64,000 bases of DNA from Clostridiales bacterium (GCA_004556395.1 SFHK01000001.1:29263-93262); one strand, 5' to 3'; positions 16,579-25,802 are shown, numbered from the stretch's first letter. Numbers and translations: made by a program. The notes: generated by a model from the letters alone, not told the origin.

Positions 16579-18099
16579 ATGGATGTGAATCTGACCAGGC
16601 AGACGCTCGAAGCGGAAAAGACGCTGGGAGCGGAGGAGGCGCAGGTGCTTCTGCGCGCGGAAACGCTGGTGTCCGGCGCGGGGCGCGAGGAAGTGGAGAT
16701 CCTGATGAGCGACGCCGCGGCCGTCCTCGATACGGTGGACGTGCAGGCGGGGCGCGTACTGGTGGAGGGCAAGGTAAAGTGCGAGGCGGCCTACCGGCTG
16801 GGCAGCGAAAACGTCGTCCGCGCCCTGAACGCCGAAACGGCGCTGAACCATGCCTTTGATATGAAGGATGTGGCAGCGGGCGGCATCGTGCGCGCGCGCG
16901 TTCACGTGGACGACGTTCGCGCACGCTATGAAAACGGACATATGCTTTTTGACGTTTCCGTCACGGTAAACGCACAGGCGGCGCAGCTGAACAGCGTCGA
17001 AGCGCTGACGGGTATCGAGGACGCGCCGGACATTGAAGCAAAGTATGAAGACATCGTGTCCGTGAAGCTGAACGCGGAAAACACCGCGTCGGCGCTTCTG
17101 TCCGGCAGCGTCGCTCTGCCCGCACAGCTGGACGCGCGCATGGCGCTGATGGAGTGGGCGACGCCGACCGACATCGACGCGCGCCGCGACGTGGGCGGCG
17201 TTCGCGTGACGGGCAGCCTGCTGGTGGAAACGCTGATTTCCGGCGGCACGGCATCCCGGCCGGCGGCGCTGATTCGCTACGCGCTGCCTATCGATCAGCT
17301 GATTGAAATGCCGGACTGGCTGGCGGGAAACACGCGGGCGACGGTCGCCGTGCGCGCGCTGTCCACGGAGGTCGAGCAGGCGCCGGGCGGCGAGGACAGC
17401 CTTCTGCGCATGGAAGCGGAAGCGGCCATCACGGTTTCCGCGCTCGGCGAGGATCGCGTGCGGGCGCTGACGGACGCATACGGCACGGGGAAGACCTCCG
17501 TGGCGGTGGAAAATCAGGACGTGGAGCTGTTGAGTGGCGTTCAGCATCTGGACGTTTCCGAGCCGTTCCGCGGAACGCTTCTGATGCCGGAGGGCGCGGG
17601 GGCGGTGAAAAGCGTGTGCGCCGTGCGGGCGCGCGCCACGGTGGGCGAAATTGTGCCCGGCAGGGAGCGCACGACGATTTCTGGCGTGGTGGACGCGCAG
17701 GTGCTGTACATATCGGGCAGCACGGACAAACCGGCGCGCGCCGCGGCGGAGCTGCCGTTTGAGGTCTCGCTGGCGGCTGAATTGAGCGAGGACGCGCCGG
17801 TGGAGATTCACGTTCTGAGCGCCGAGGGCAACGCGCTGATGAGCGACAGAGTAGAGTTCAAGTGCATGCTGAACATACAGGCGGAGAAGCGCGACCGGCA
17901 GACGATTTCCATCGCGGCAAACGTCGCCTACGGCGAGGAAACCGACCCGACGCGCGGCGTGCTCATCGTGTGGCCGCAGGCAGACGAAACGGCGTGGACG
18001 CTGGGCAAGAAATACGGCATGAAGCTCGACCGCATCCGCGAAGCCAACGGCGGCGCGGAGGTTCTCGAGCCGGGGCGGGCGCTGGTCATGCGCATCTGA
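16579..18099 (+). CDS. SPOCS (DUF3794) and LysM domain protein, SipL-like
   Basis: A 506-residue protein with repeated SPOCS (DUF3794) domains across most of its length and a C-terminal LysM domain (last 45 residues, from VWPQADETAWTLGKKYG to the end). This architecture is that of clostridial SipL, which binds SpoIVA and anchors the spore coat to the forespore surface. The start at 16579 has GGGAGGG about 8 nt upstream, and there is no signal peptide, as expected for a mother-cell cytosolic coat factor. It is a single gene with its own terminator. SipL itself or a paralogous SPOCS protein are both possible. Confidence 0.85.
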   Translation: MDVNLTRQTLEAEKTLGAEEAQVLLRAETLVSGAGREEVEILMSDAAAVLDTVDVQAGRVLVEGKVKCEAAYRLGSENVVRALNAETALNHAFDMKDVAAGGIVRARVHVDDVRARYENGHMLFDVSVTVNAQAAQLNSVEALTGIEDAPDIEAKYEDIVSVKLNAENTASALLSGSVALPAQLDARMALMEWATPTDIDARRDVGGVRVTGSLLVETLISGGTASRPAALIRYALPIDQLIEMPDWLAGNTRATVAVRALSTEVEQAPGGEDSLLRMEAEAAITVSALGEDRVRALTDAYGTGKTSVAVENQDVELLSGVQHLDVSEPFRGTLLMPEGAGAVKSVCAVRARATVGEIVPGRERTTISGVVDAQVLYISGSTDKPARAAAELPFEVSLAAELSEDAPVEIHVLSAEGNALMSDRVEFKCMLNIQAEKRDRQTISIAANVAYGEETDPTRGVLIVWPQADETAWTLGKKYGMKLDRIREANGGAEVLEPGRALVMRI

Positions 18100-18116
18100 A
18101 TGTTCCCAACGGGCAG

Positions 18117-18150
18117 GCGCGTCGGAGCCATGGAAAGCGCTCCGGCGCGC
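18117..18150 (+). terminator. Terminator after the SPOCS/LysM gene
   Basis: A 12-bp GC-rich stem (18117-18128 with 18139-18150, one wobble), 17 nt past the stop codon. The T-tail is poor. Confidence 0.5.
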
Positions 18151-18273
18151 TTGTCATGCGCGGATTTCCATGCGTTCAAGGAAAATTCTCTCCGGCGTGT
18201 AGCGCGCGCCGCGGGAGGTATGGTACGGTTGGTTTGCGTGGGAAGCGCATAGTTTTGAAAGGAGGAGACGCAC

Positions 18274-18498
18274 ATGGAAGCGAGCATGGTTCTGCAGGCC
18301 GTCAGCTGCGTAACGGCGCTGTGCGTCGCGTACGCGGGTTACCGAACGCGCGATAACGCGCGGGCGGCGACGCTGGCGAAAATTCAGGCGGAAATAAGCC
18401 ACCTGAGCACGCAGCTGGCATGGGTGGAGCAGTCGGTCGAAACGATTCGCAAGCGGCTCGACCGCAGGGTGGACGACGAAAGGAGCCGAAGCGCATGA
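18274..18498 (+). CDS. Small membrane/coiled-coil protein upstream of holin-like gene (74 aa)
   Basis: A 74-residue protein: one N-terminal membrane segment (about residues 5-22), then a charged helix with heptad-like spacing (ISHLSTQLAWVEQSVETIRK). AAAGGAGGAG precedes the ATG. Small proteins of this layout occur directly upstream of holins in phage lysis cassettes. Its stop overlaps the start of the holin-like gene by 4 nt (ATGA), so the two are translationally coupled. No phage structural genes or endolysin are nearby. Confidence 0.65.
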   Translation: MEASMVLQAVSCVTALCVAYAGYRTRDNARAATLAKIQAEISHLSTQLAWVEQSVETIRKRLDRRVDDERSRSA

Positions 18499-18683
18499 AA
18501 AATCAATGCAGATGGAAAAGCTGGGCGCTGTGGACGTCCATGGCGGCGCTGATCACATTTTGCCTGAAGGAGTTTGGCGGCATCGACGTAAGCGCCCGGG
18601 TGGACGGCCTTCTGAACGTCCTTCTTCCGGTGCTGGTGGGCTTCGGCGTGGTCAACAATCCCACGTCGTCCGACTGCCTGTAG
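18495..18683 (+). CDS. Phage-holin-like small membrane protein (62 aa)
   Basis: A 62-residue protein: a basic N-terminus (MKNQCRWKSW), a first hydrophobic segment (ALWTSMAALITFCL) and a second one (LLNVLLPVLVGFGVVNNPTS). The layout and the GVVNNPTS ending match small holins of the phi-LC3 type. Holins make pores in the membrane to release murein hydrolases. The ribosome site AAGGAG lies inside the preceding gene. A terminator follows. No lysin gene is next to it, so a role in spore or mother-cell lysis, or a prophage remnant, are both possible. Confidence 0.7.
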   Translation: MKNQCRWKSWALWTSMAALITFCLKEFGGIDVSARVDGLLNVLLPVLVGFGVVNNPTSSDCL

Positions 18684-18701
18684 GCGGGAAACGTCATATG
18701 C

Positions 18702-18735
18702 GGGCGGGGAAGCGAGCGCTTTCCCGTCCGTTTTC
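18702..18735 (+). terminator. Terminator after the holin-like pair
   Basis: A GC-rich stem of up to 13 bp (18702-18714 with 18717-18729, with wobbles; the innermost pairs open to form the loop), followed by GTTTT. Confidence 0.7.
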
Positions 18736-18758
18736 CGTGTTATTTCACACACTCGCAC

Positions 18759-18787
18759 TTGCCATCTTTGTCCCGCGGGCGTATAAT
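18759..18787 (+). promoter_or_regulatory. Sigma-A promoter of parAB
   Basis: TTGCCA (18759-18764), 17-nt spacer, TATAAT (18782-18787). The transcript would begin near 18794, which rules out the in-frame starts further upstream and supports the TTG start of parA. Confidence 0.85.
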
Positions 18788-18827
18788 ATATCTATATTGG
18801 GCTTTTATGCGATACGGGGGAAGAACA

Positions 18828-19592
<765 letters not shown>

Positions 19593-19595
19593 TCG

Positions 19596-20495
19596 ATGGC
19601 CGCAAAGAAAACCGCTCCGCACGGGCTGGGCCGCGGACTGGGCGCGCTTCTGGGAGACATAGAGAATGAAAGCGAGCTTCTGCACTCGGAAACCGAGCAG
19701 AAGGGCGACGTTGTGCAGACCGTACCGCTTTCAAGCATCGATCCGAACCGGGATCAGCCGCGAAAGGAATTCCGCGAGGAAAGCCTGAAGGAGCTGGCGG
19801 ATTCCATTCGCGCCGTGGGCGTGATTCAGCCGATCGTCGTGACGAAGCGCGGAAACCGCTATTCCATCATCGCGGGCGAACGCCGCTGGCGCGCGTCCCG
19901 CATGGCGGGACTAAACGAGGTGCCCGTGATCGTGCGCGACTGGGACGAAATGACGCGACTGAAGGCGGCGCTGATTGAGAACCTCCAGCGCGACGACCTG
20001 AATCCGGTGGAAGAAGCGCTGGGCATTCGCGCGCTGATGGACAAATGCGAGCTGACGCAGGAAGCCGCCTCCGGCGTGATCGGCAAGAGCCGCAGTGCAA
20101 TCGCGAATTCCCTGCGCCTTCTGACGCTGCCGGACGACGTGCTCGCCCTCCTGAAGGACGGATCTCTGTCCGCGGGACACGGGCGCGCGCTGGTTTCCGT
20201 TTCGCCGGAACGCCAGTCGAAGCTGGCAATATTGACCGTTCAGCAGGGCTGGTCGGTGCGCCAGCTGGAGCGCATCTGCGCGCAGCCGGAGAAAAAGCCC
20301 GTAGAAACGCCCGCGCCCGCGCGGCGGCCGGCGGAGCTTGGCCAGCTTGAGAAGATGGCGCGCGAGGTCTTCGGCACGCGCGTGAAGCTGGACGGCGATG
20401 AAAACAAGGGAAAGATTACGCTCAGCTATATGAGTGCCGAGGATCTTGAGCGCATCTGGGATGTGCTGGAATTCATCCGTCAGAGTGAGCAATAA
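19596..20495 (+). CDS. parB: Chromosome partitioning protein ParB (Spo0J)
   Basis: A 299-residue ParB/Spo0J protein. The N-terminal LGRGLGALLGD is the segment that stimulates ParA. The CTP-binding domain contains GERRWRASRMAG, and a helix-turn-helix region (about residues 145-175, TQEAASGVIGKSRSAIANSLRL) recognises parS. A C-terminal dimerisation domain completes it. It forms an operon with parA. The pairing with gpr and SPOCS genes nearby fits a spore-former chromosome rather than a plasmid. Confidence 0.95.
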   Translation: MAAKKTAPHGLGRGLGALLGDIENESELLHSETEQKGDVVQTVPLSSIDPNRDQPRKEFREESLKELADSIRAVGVIQPIVVTKRGNRYSIIAGERRWRASRMAGLNEVPVIVRDWDEMTRLKAALIENLQRDDLNPVEEALGIRALMDKCELTQEAASGVIGKSRSAIANSLRLLTLPDDVLALLKDGSLSAGHGRALVSVSPERQSKLAILTVQQGWSVRQLERICAQPEKKPVETPAPARRPAELGQLEKMAREVFGTRVKLDGDENKGKITLSYMSAEDLERIWDVLEFIRQSEQ

Positions 20496-20516
20496 AGATT
20501 GGAAAGGGTGATATCC

Positions 20517-21170
20517 ATGCGTTACGCAGCGAAGAAACTGCCCGCAGGGACGGCTCCGATCGAGTTTCGGGGCGCGTTCGATCCTGCACGAATCCCCGCG
20601 CCGTTTGACGCGCTGAACGAGGCTTCGATCGCGGACTACCCGTGGCTTTCGCAGTTCCCGGATTCCTTTCCGGCCTACGCGCGCGTAGGTTGGAACGAGG
20701 ACGGGCTGTTCGTGCTCATGTACGCGAAGGAAGCGCCCATTCAGAGCAGGGAGACCGCGTTCGGCGGCCGCCAGTGCCGCGACAGCTGCATGGAGTTTTT
20801 CTTCATGCCGTTCCCGGAAACGGACGCGAACTACCTGAACGTCGAAATTAATCCCGCCGGCATCCCGCATGTGGGACTGGGTATCGGCAGACGGCCGCCC
20901 CGGCGGCACTTCACCGAGGCCGTTCCCGGCATGACGATTCACGAAAGCGTATATGACGGCGAATGGTGGGCGCTCAGCTACGTCATCCCGATGAGCTTCA
21001 TCAAAGAGCTCTTCGGCCGCGAGCTGACCGCGGGCACGATGCGCGGCAATTTCTACAAGTGCTCCGAGGATATTCATCCGCATTTCGGCACGTGGAATCC
21101 CGTCGTCGCCGAAAAGCCGGACTTCCACCGTCCCGAGTGCTTCGGCGAAATCGAGCTTGTGAACGCATAG
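20517..21170 (+). CDS. CBM9-like carbohydrate-binding protein
   Basis: A 217-residue protein resembling the family 9 carbohydrate-binding fold seen in stand-alone bacterial proteins of this size: an early ALNEASIADYPWL stretch, ARVGWNEDGLFVLMYAKE, CMEFFFMPFPE and a final GEIELV strand. It has no signal peptide, so it is probably cytosolic. The start at 20517 has GGAAAGGG about 9 nt upstream. It lies 21 nt after parB and 21 nt before the GH28-like gene, so these two sugar genes appear to be read through from parAB. The ligand and function are unknown. Confidence 0.7.
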   Translation: MRYAAKKLPAGTAPIEFRGAFDPARIPAPFDALNEASIADYPWLSQFPDSFPAYARVGWNEDGLFVLMYAKEAPIQSRETAFGGRQCRDSCMEFFFMPFPETDANYLNVEINPAGIPHVGLGIGRRPPRRHFTEAVPGMTIHESVYDGEWWALSYVIPMSFIKELFGRELTAGTMRGNFYKCSEDIHPHFGTWNPVVAEKPDFHRPECFGEIELVNA

Positions 21171-21191
21171 CTGCAGAGGGGAGGACGCGCG

Positions 21192-22544
21192 ATGAAGCGG
21201 TTTTCGATCCTTGATTATGGAGCGCAGTCCGGCACAGATGAACTTCAGACGGAAGCCATTCAGACGTGCATCGACGCCTGTTTTCTCGCGGGCGGCGGCG
21301 TTGTGGAGATTCCGCAGGGCGATTATCGCACAGGCGGTCTGCGTCTGCGTTCGGGCGTGACGCTGCATCTGCTTGAAAACGCCCATCTGCTCGGCAGCCG
21401 CAATCCGGAGGACTACGGCGCGTTCCTGACCGACACATTGGAACCGGTCGCAGACGACGATCGCACGGACGCTGCGTGGTCGCCGGCCACTGAGCGTATC
21501 GACAAGCGCTTCTTTGTGAAGTGCGCGAGCCGCTGGAACAACGCGCTGATTCGCGCCATCGACGCGCGCAACCTTGCGATCATCGGCGAGCCCGGCGCAT
21601 ATATCGACGGCTGCGACTGCTTTGACGAGCAGGGCGAGGAGCATTATCGGGGCCCGCACGGTATCAATTTCCACCGCTGCGAGAACATCGTTTTCCGAAA
21701 TTACGAGATTCGCAACACCGCCAACTGGGCGCACGCGCTGTTTGACTGTCGGAACGTCGTCATGCAGAACGTGCACGCTGTGGCCGGACACGACGGCATT
21801 CACATCACCGGCTGCGACAATGTGACGATTGAGGACTGCGTTTTCGAGACGGGCGACGACTGCATTGCCGGAATCGACAACATCAACGTGACGGCGCGGC
21901 GCTGTGAGCTGAACACGGCGTGCAGCGGTCTCCGCTTCGGCGGCACGAACGCGCTGTTTGAGAAATGTCATTTCTACGGCCCGGCAAAGTATCTCTTCCG
22001 CGGAAGCCTTACGCCGGAGGAGAAGCGCAGCGGCAAACCGGCGGGCGGCAGCCATCGGTACAACATGCTGAGCCTGATGACCTATTACGCGGATTTCATG
22101 CGCAACATTCGCATGGAGCCGGGCAACATCGTCATTCGGGACTGTACCGCCGAGAACATCGACCGCTTCCTGCACTACAACTTCTCCGGCAACGAACCAT
22201 GGCAGCGCAATCGTCCGCTTTCCAGCCTTGTGTTTGACCGCGTTCGCGCCACCGGTGTTCGCCTGCCGCTGACGGCGTACGGAAGCGAGGAGCAGCCGCT
22301 TTCGCTGACGCTGCGCGACGTATCCGTCGAATTCGCGGAAAACGCCCGCGCGCCGTTCATGCATCTGGCCTACTGGGACGCGGTGCGCATGACGCGCGTG
22401 CGGATCCGCGGCGTGAAAGCGCCCGTGCTGATCAAAGCATGGAGCGACGGAAGGTCGGTGGAGCTTGCGGACTGCGATCTGGGCGGCTACGCGGGAGAAA
22501 CGTTCGCGCGCACGGACGAGCCGTTCGTCTGCACGCCGATATAG
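21192..22544 (+). CDS. Parallel beta-helix glycosidase, GH28-like
   Basis: A 450-residue right-handed beta-helix protein related to GH28 polygalacturonases. The N-terminus has the family pattern of GVVEIPQGDY and LHLLENAHLLGS. Helix turns follow, with the catalytic-type acid pair in FETGDDCIAG (about residue 220) and GHDGIHIT before it. The usual NTDG and GHG boxes are altered. There is no signal peptide, so it may act on imported oligosaccharides. The ribosome site GGGGAGG precedes the ATG. It sits with the CBM9-like gene between parAB and yybS, an unusual place for pectin-related genes. Confidence 0.8.
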   Translation: MKRFSILDYGAQSGTDELQTEAIQTCIDACFLAGGGVVEIPQGDYRTGGLRLRSGVTLHLLENAHLLGSRNPEDYGAFLTDTLEPVADDDRTDAAWSPATERIDKRFFVKCASRWNNALIRAIDARNLAIIGEPGAYIDGCDCFDEQGEEHYRGPHGINFHRCENIVFRNYEIRNTANWAHALFDCRNVVMQNVHAVAGHDGIHITGCDNVTIEDCVFETGDDCIAGIDNINVTARRCELNTACSGLRFGGTNALFEKCHFYGPAKYLFRGSLTPEEKRSGKPAGGSHRYNMLSLMTYYADFMRNIRMEPGNIVIRDCTAENIDRFLHYNFSGNEPWQRNRPLSSLVFDRVRATGVRLPLTAYGSEEQPLSLTLRDVSVEFAENARAPFMHLAYWDAVRMTRVRIRGVKAPVLIKAWSDGRSVELADCDLGGYAGETFARTDEPFVCTPI

Positions 22545-22549
22545 CGCGC

Positions 22550-22578
22550 TTGCCACAGGGCGCGGTACGTGATATAAT
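22550..22578 (+). promoter_or_regulatory. Sigma-A promoter of yybS-rplI-dnaB
   Basis: TTGCCA (22550-22555), 17-nt spacer, TATAAT (22573-22578), 35 nt before the GTG start. The two boxes are identical in sequence to those of the parA promoter. Confidence 0.85.
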
Positions 22579-22612
22579 AATCGAAACGCAAACTGTAAAT
22601 GAGGGAACCTAC

Positions 22613-23668
22613 GTGGAAGAAAAGAAAGTTTCCGGACGCACGATCTGGATGACGGTGCTCGCGGTGGTGCTCGGCGCGTTCGCGTCGGGGATTTCGGCGT
22701 TTGTGCTGGGCGCGAGCGGAGCTATGTACGCGTGGCTCATGTTCCTTGCGCCGCTTCTGAGCATGCTGTTGTACGGCGGGGGCGGGCTTTTGCCCGTATG
22801 CGCGTTCAACGTTGTGGCGCTGGGCGGTTCAGCCTATCTGATGGGCGGGCTGTTCGCCGCGCTCGTGCTGGTGGGCGCGTGCCTTCCGGCGGCGTTCATG
22901 GTGTATGAATCCCGAAAGGGCGTGCCGTTTTTCCAGCAGCTCACGCGCGCGCTCGCGGCGCAGGCCGCGGGGCTGGTCGCCGTGGTCGTGATTCTGGGGC
23001 TTCGGTTCGGCTCGAATCTGGCGGAGGTCGCGTCGAACGCGATTCGCGGCTTCTTTGATACCATGGGCCCGGCGTTTGCCGACCGAATCGCCGAGAACAT
23101 CCGCGCGCTGTATCGCGCGCAGGGGCAGATCATCGCCGTTGAGAACGACGAGCTGATCGCCGCGATTCTGGACGGGCTTGAGCTTTCGATTCAGGTGGGC
23201 GTTCCGATGCTGATTGTGCTGCTCACGAACGTCAACGCGGGACTGGGCGTATTGTGGGGGAACGCGCTGCGCGCGAGGCGCGGCGAGGACAACGTGCAAT
23301 ACAAGCCTCTGTCCACGTGGTACACGCCGCCGGCGCTCACGCTTACGCTTACGGGCTCACTCATCCTGTTCGCCATTCTGAAGGCGACGGGGCAGACGTC
23401 CCTTGAAATCGTGCTGGTTATGCTGCTGACCGAGGGCGTGGTGTTGGCCACGATGCAGGCGGCCGCGTCCATGCTGCGACGGATGAAGGCGGGCGGCGCG
23501 TCGGTCGCCAAGCGCACGATCATTACCGTGGCGGTGCTGGCGCTTTTCAACGTCATGATGATTTTCTACGGCATTGCGAGCGCGTATCTCGGCAGCCATG
23601 GTGTGATTACGACGGCAATTAAAAAGAAACTGATGAAAAACGGACAGGATAAGGGGGATTTTGGATGA
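22613..23668 (+). CDS. yybS: YybS-family (DUF2232) membrane protein
   Basis: A 351-residue integral membrane protein with about eight hydrophobic segments, matching YybS/DUF2232 by size, topology and its place before rplI and dnaB. Its function is unknown; it is a conserved neighbour in Bacillota. The start is GTG at 22613, with GAGGGA 6 nt upstream and the promoter just before; longer versions of the frame overlap the GH28-like gene. The stop overlaps rplI by 4 nt (ATGA). The usual neighbour gdpP (yybT), a c-di-AMP phosphodiesterase, is missing between yybS and rplI. Confidence 0.85.
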   Translation: MEEKKVSGRTIWMTVLAVVLGAFASGISAFVLGASGAMYAWLMFLAPLLSMLLYGGGGLLPVCAFNVVALGGSAYLMGGLFAALVLVGACLPAAFMVYESRKGVPFFQQLTRALAAQAAGLVAVVVILGLRFGSNLAEVASNAIRGFFDTMGPAFADRIAENIRALYRAQGQIIAVENDELIAAILDGLELSIQVGVPMLIVLLTNVNAGLGVLWGNALRARRGEDNVQYKPLSTWYTPPALTLTLTGSLILFAILKATGQTSLEIVLVMLLTEGVVLATMQAAASMLRRMKAGGASVAKRTIITVAVLALFNVMMIFYGIASAYLGSHGVITTAIKKKLMKNGQDKGDFG

Positions 23669-24117
23669 AGGTCGTACTTTTACAGGATATTAAGGGAAGC
23701 GGAAAAAAGGATCAGATCATCGAGGTTTCCGAGGGCTACGGCCGCAACTACCTGATTCCCAGAAAGCTTGCGAAGGAAGCCACGCCTGAGGCGCTGAACG
23801 CCATTGAGCGCTCCAAGTCCGCCGCGCAGCATCGCGAGGATGTGAAGCGCGCCGACGCAGAGGTCAAGTCCCGCGAGCTGAAGGGCAAGGTCATTCAGAT
23901 CAAGACCCGCGGCGGCGAGGGCGGCAAGCTGTACGGCTCCGTGACCGGCGACATGATCGCCGAGGCGCTGAAGGAGCAGCACGGCGTCGAGGTCGACAAG
24001 CGCAAGATCGAGCTGGACGAGCCGATTAAGGCCGCCGGGCAGTCGTTCGTGACGGTAAAGCTCTCCGCGGGCATTTCCGTGCGCATGATCGTGAATACGA
24101 CGGTGGAAGTCAAGTAA
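23665..24117 (+). CDS. rplI: Ribosomal protein bL9
   Basis: A 150-residue bL9. It begins with the classic MKVVLLQDIKGSGKKDQ and the N-domain motif GYGRNYLIP, followed by the long connecting helix and a C-terminal domain with GKLYGSVT. It binds 23S rRNA near the L1 stalk and helps maintain reading frame. It is coupled to yybS by a 4-nt overlap and is followed by dnaB, the normal order. Confidence 0.97.
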   Translation: MKVVLLQDIKGSGKKDQIIEVSEGYGRNYLIPRKLAKEATPEALNAIERSKSAAQHREDVKRADAEVKSRELKGKVIQIKTRGGEGGKLYGSVTGDMIAEALKEQHGVEVDKRKIELDEPIKAAGQSFVTVKLSAGISVRMIVNTTVEVK

Positions 24118-24142
24118 CGCATTCAAAAGTTGAGGGATGCCG

Positions 24143-25513
24143 ATGGAATACACAGGCATACCGGCACAGTCGGCGCACGCGCTCCCCAGTCAGCCTGAGG
24201 CGGAGCGCAGTGTGCTCGGCGCGATGCTTCGCTCGGCGGACGCGGTGATGCTGGCGCAGGAATCGCTGAAGGAGGACGACTTCTACGATCCGATTCTGCG
24301 CGAAATCTTTTCCGCCATGCTGTATCTGAGCGCGCGATCGCGGCCGGTGGATATTGTTACGTTAGATGAGGAGCTTACGCGCCGCGGACGGCTTGAAGCC
24401 ATCGGCGGCACGCAGTTTCTCATTGATTTGAGCCGGAGTGTTCCGGCGGCGTCGAACATCGGCGCGTATATTCGCATTGTCGACGAAAAATCGACGCTGC
24501 GCAAGCTGATCGGCGCGTCGGAGGAAATCACGAAAAACTGCTACGCCGGAGAAATGGAAACCCCGGACGTGCTGGCCATGGCGGAAAAATCCATTTACGA
24601 CATTACCATGCGCAAGGGCGGCGAGCAGCTTCAGCCGGTTCAGCCGCTGCTTCTCAAGACGTTTGAAATGATCGAGGAGCTGGTGCGCAAGCACGGCCGC
24701 ATCGAGGGCGTACCCACCGGCTACAGGGGGCTGGACGAAATGACGACCGGCTTCCATCCGGGCGAGCTGATTCTGATTGCCGCGCGTCCTTCGATGGGTA
24801 AAACCAGCTTCGGCATGAACATCATCGGCAATGCGTCCATTCGCGCGCACAAGTGCGCCGCGGTTTTCTCGCTGGAAATGCCCGCCGAGCAGCTGGTTCT
24901 GCGTCTTCTCTGCACGGAAGCCAAGGTGGACATGCAGCGGGTGCGCCGCGGGCAGATTGAGGACGACGAGTGGCTCAAGCTGTCCGAAGCGATGGCGCTG
25001 ATCGCCGAAGCCAGGCTGTTTATCGACGCGACCGCGGGCATCAACGTGACCGGCATCCGTTCCAAGGCGCGCCGCCTTCAGATGGAAGAGGGACTGGACA
25101 TCATCATGATCGACTATCTCGGTCTGATGACCGGCGTGGGCAAGTTCGGCTCCCGTCAAGAGGAAGTTTCCAGTATTTCCCGTTCGCTGAAGGCACTTGC
25201 GAGTGAGCTGGGCGTGCCGGTGATTGCGCTTTCGCAGCTTTCGCGTGCGCCTACCGGACGCTCGAACCACCGGCCGGTGCTGTCCGACATTCGCGATTCG
25301 GGCGCGATCGAGCAGGACGCCGACGTGGTCATGTTCATTCACCGCGAGGAATACTACGACGACAAGCCCGAAAACAAGGGGCTTGCCGAGATCATCATCG
25401 CCAAGCAGAGAAACGGCGCGCTGGGAACCTGCCAGCTGGGCTGGAAGGGCGAGTACACCTGGTTTATGGATCTCGATCCCTCCGGAAAGGAAGTTCAGAA
25501 CCCGGCTCCGTAA
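24143..25513 (+). CDS. dnaB: Replicative DNA helicase DnaB
   Basis: A 456-residue DnaB (DnaC in Bacillus naming). It is the hexameric helicase that unwinds DNA at the replication fork. The N-terminal domain includes PEAERSVLGAML. The RecA-like ATPase has Walker A RPSMGKTS, the Walker B-type IIMIDYLGLM, and the DnaB motif IALSQLSRAPTGR followed by LSDIRDSGAIEQDAD. The ATG at 24143 is preferred over the one two codons earlier because GAGGG lies 8 nt before it. Last gene of the yybS operon. Confidence 0.96.
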   Translation: MEYTGIPAQSAHALPSQPEAERSVLGAMLRSADAVMLAQESLKEDDFYDPILREIFSAMLYLSARSRPVDIVTLDEELTRRGRLEAIGGTQFLIDLSRSVPAASNIGAYIRIVDEKSTLRKLIGASEEITKNCYAGEMETPDVLAMAEKSIYDITMRKGGEQLQPVQPLLLKTFEMIEELVRKHGRIEGVPTGYRGLDEMTTGFHPGELILIAARPSMGKTSFGMNIIGNASIRAHKCAAVFSLEMPAEQLVLRLLCTEAKVDMQRVRRGQIEDDEWLKLSEAMALIAEARLFIDATAGINVTGIRSKARRLQMEEGLDIIMIDYLGLMTGVGKFGSRQEEVSSISRSLKALASELGVPVIALSQLSRAPTGRSNHRPVLSDIRDSGAIEQDADVVMFIHREEYYDDKPENKGLAEIIIAKQRNGALGTCQLGWKGEYTWFMDLDPSGKEVQNPAP

Positions 25514-25573
25514 TCGCGCGTCCGCATTTACAGGGCTTGTTCCTCCGGAAAGAAAATTCGGAATCCTCTGGAA

Positions 25574-25744
25574 TCACATGCCCGCGTCAAGGGAATCGTT
25601 CGCGCCGCCGGGCGCGCAGCTTTCACAGAAGCCGTGCCCGGCGCGCGCACAGTCGGCGCAGAGATACGCGCCGCAGCCCGCGCACGGCCGGATGGAACGC
25701 CCGTTGATTCTGCGCCCGCACAGGACGCACTCCATATCAGACAT
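25574..25744 (-). CDS. Tiny Cys-rich zinc-finger protein (56 aa)
   Basis: A 56-residue frame in the gap after dnaB, on the opposite strand. It has four CxxC pairs (C6/C9, C21/C24, C29/C32, C40/C43) in MSDMECVLCGRR, RPCAGCGAYLC, ADCARAG and GFCESCAPGG, which is enough for two zinc sites. A GGGAGG ribosome site lies about 10 nt before the ATG. The Cys spacing is strong evidence for a real gene. Its ribosome site lies in the stem of a hairpin (25751-25788). It is possibly cotranscribed from the Eis-like gene upstream. Function unknown. Confidence 0.7.
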   Translation of the reverse strand: MSDMECVLCGRRINGRSIRPCAGCGAYLCADCARAGHGFCESCAPGGANDSLDAGM

Positions 25745-25750
25745 GGTTAT

Positions 25751-25793
25751 ACCGCCTCCCGCGGCTTATTGTTTCCACGGGAGGCGGTTTTAT
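25751..25793 (+). terminator. Hairpin: terminator for dnaB and leader structure of the small zinc-finger gene
   Basis: An 11-bp perfect stem (25751-25761 with 25778-25788) with a 16-nt loop. On the plus strand it is followed by TTT, so it can end the dnaB transcript. On the minus strand one arm contains the GGGAGG ribosome site of the tiny zinc-finger gene, which the stem would hide. Confidence 0.6.
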
Positions 25794-25802
25794 GTATTCG
25801 AT

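Noticed and set aside
18274-18683. Remnant of a full prophage
   Set aside because: Only the holin-like pair is present. The flanking genes are core spore and partition genes, and no integrase, capsid or lysin gene is nearby.
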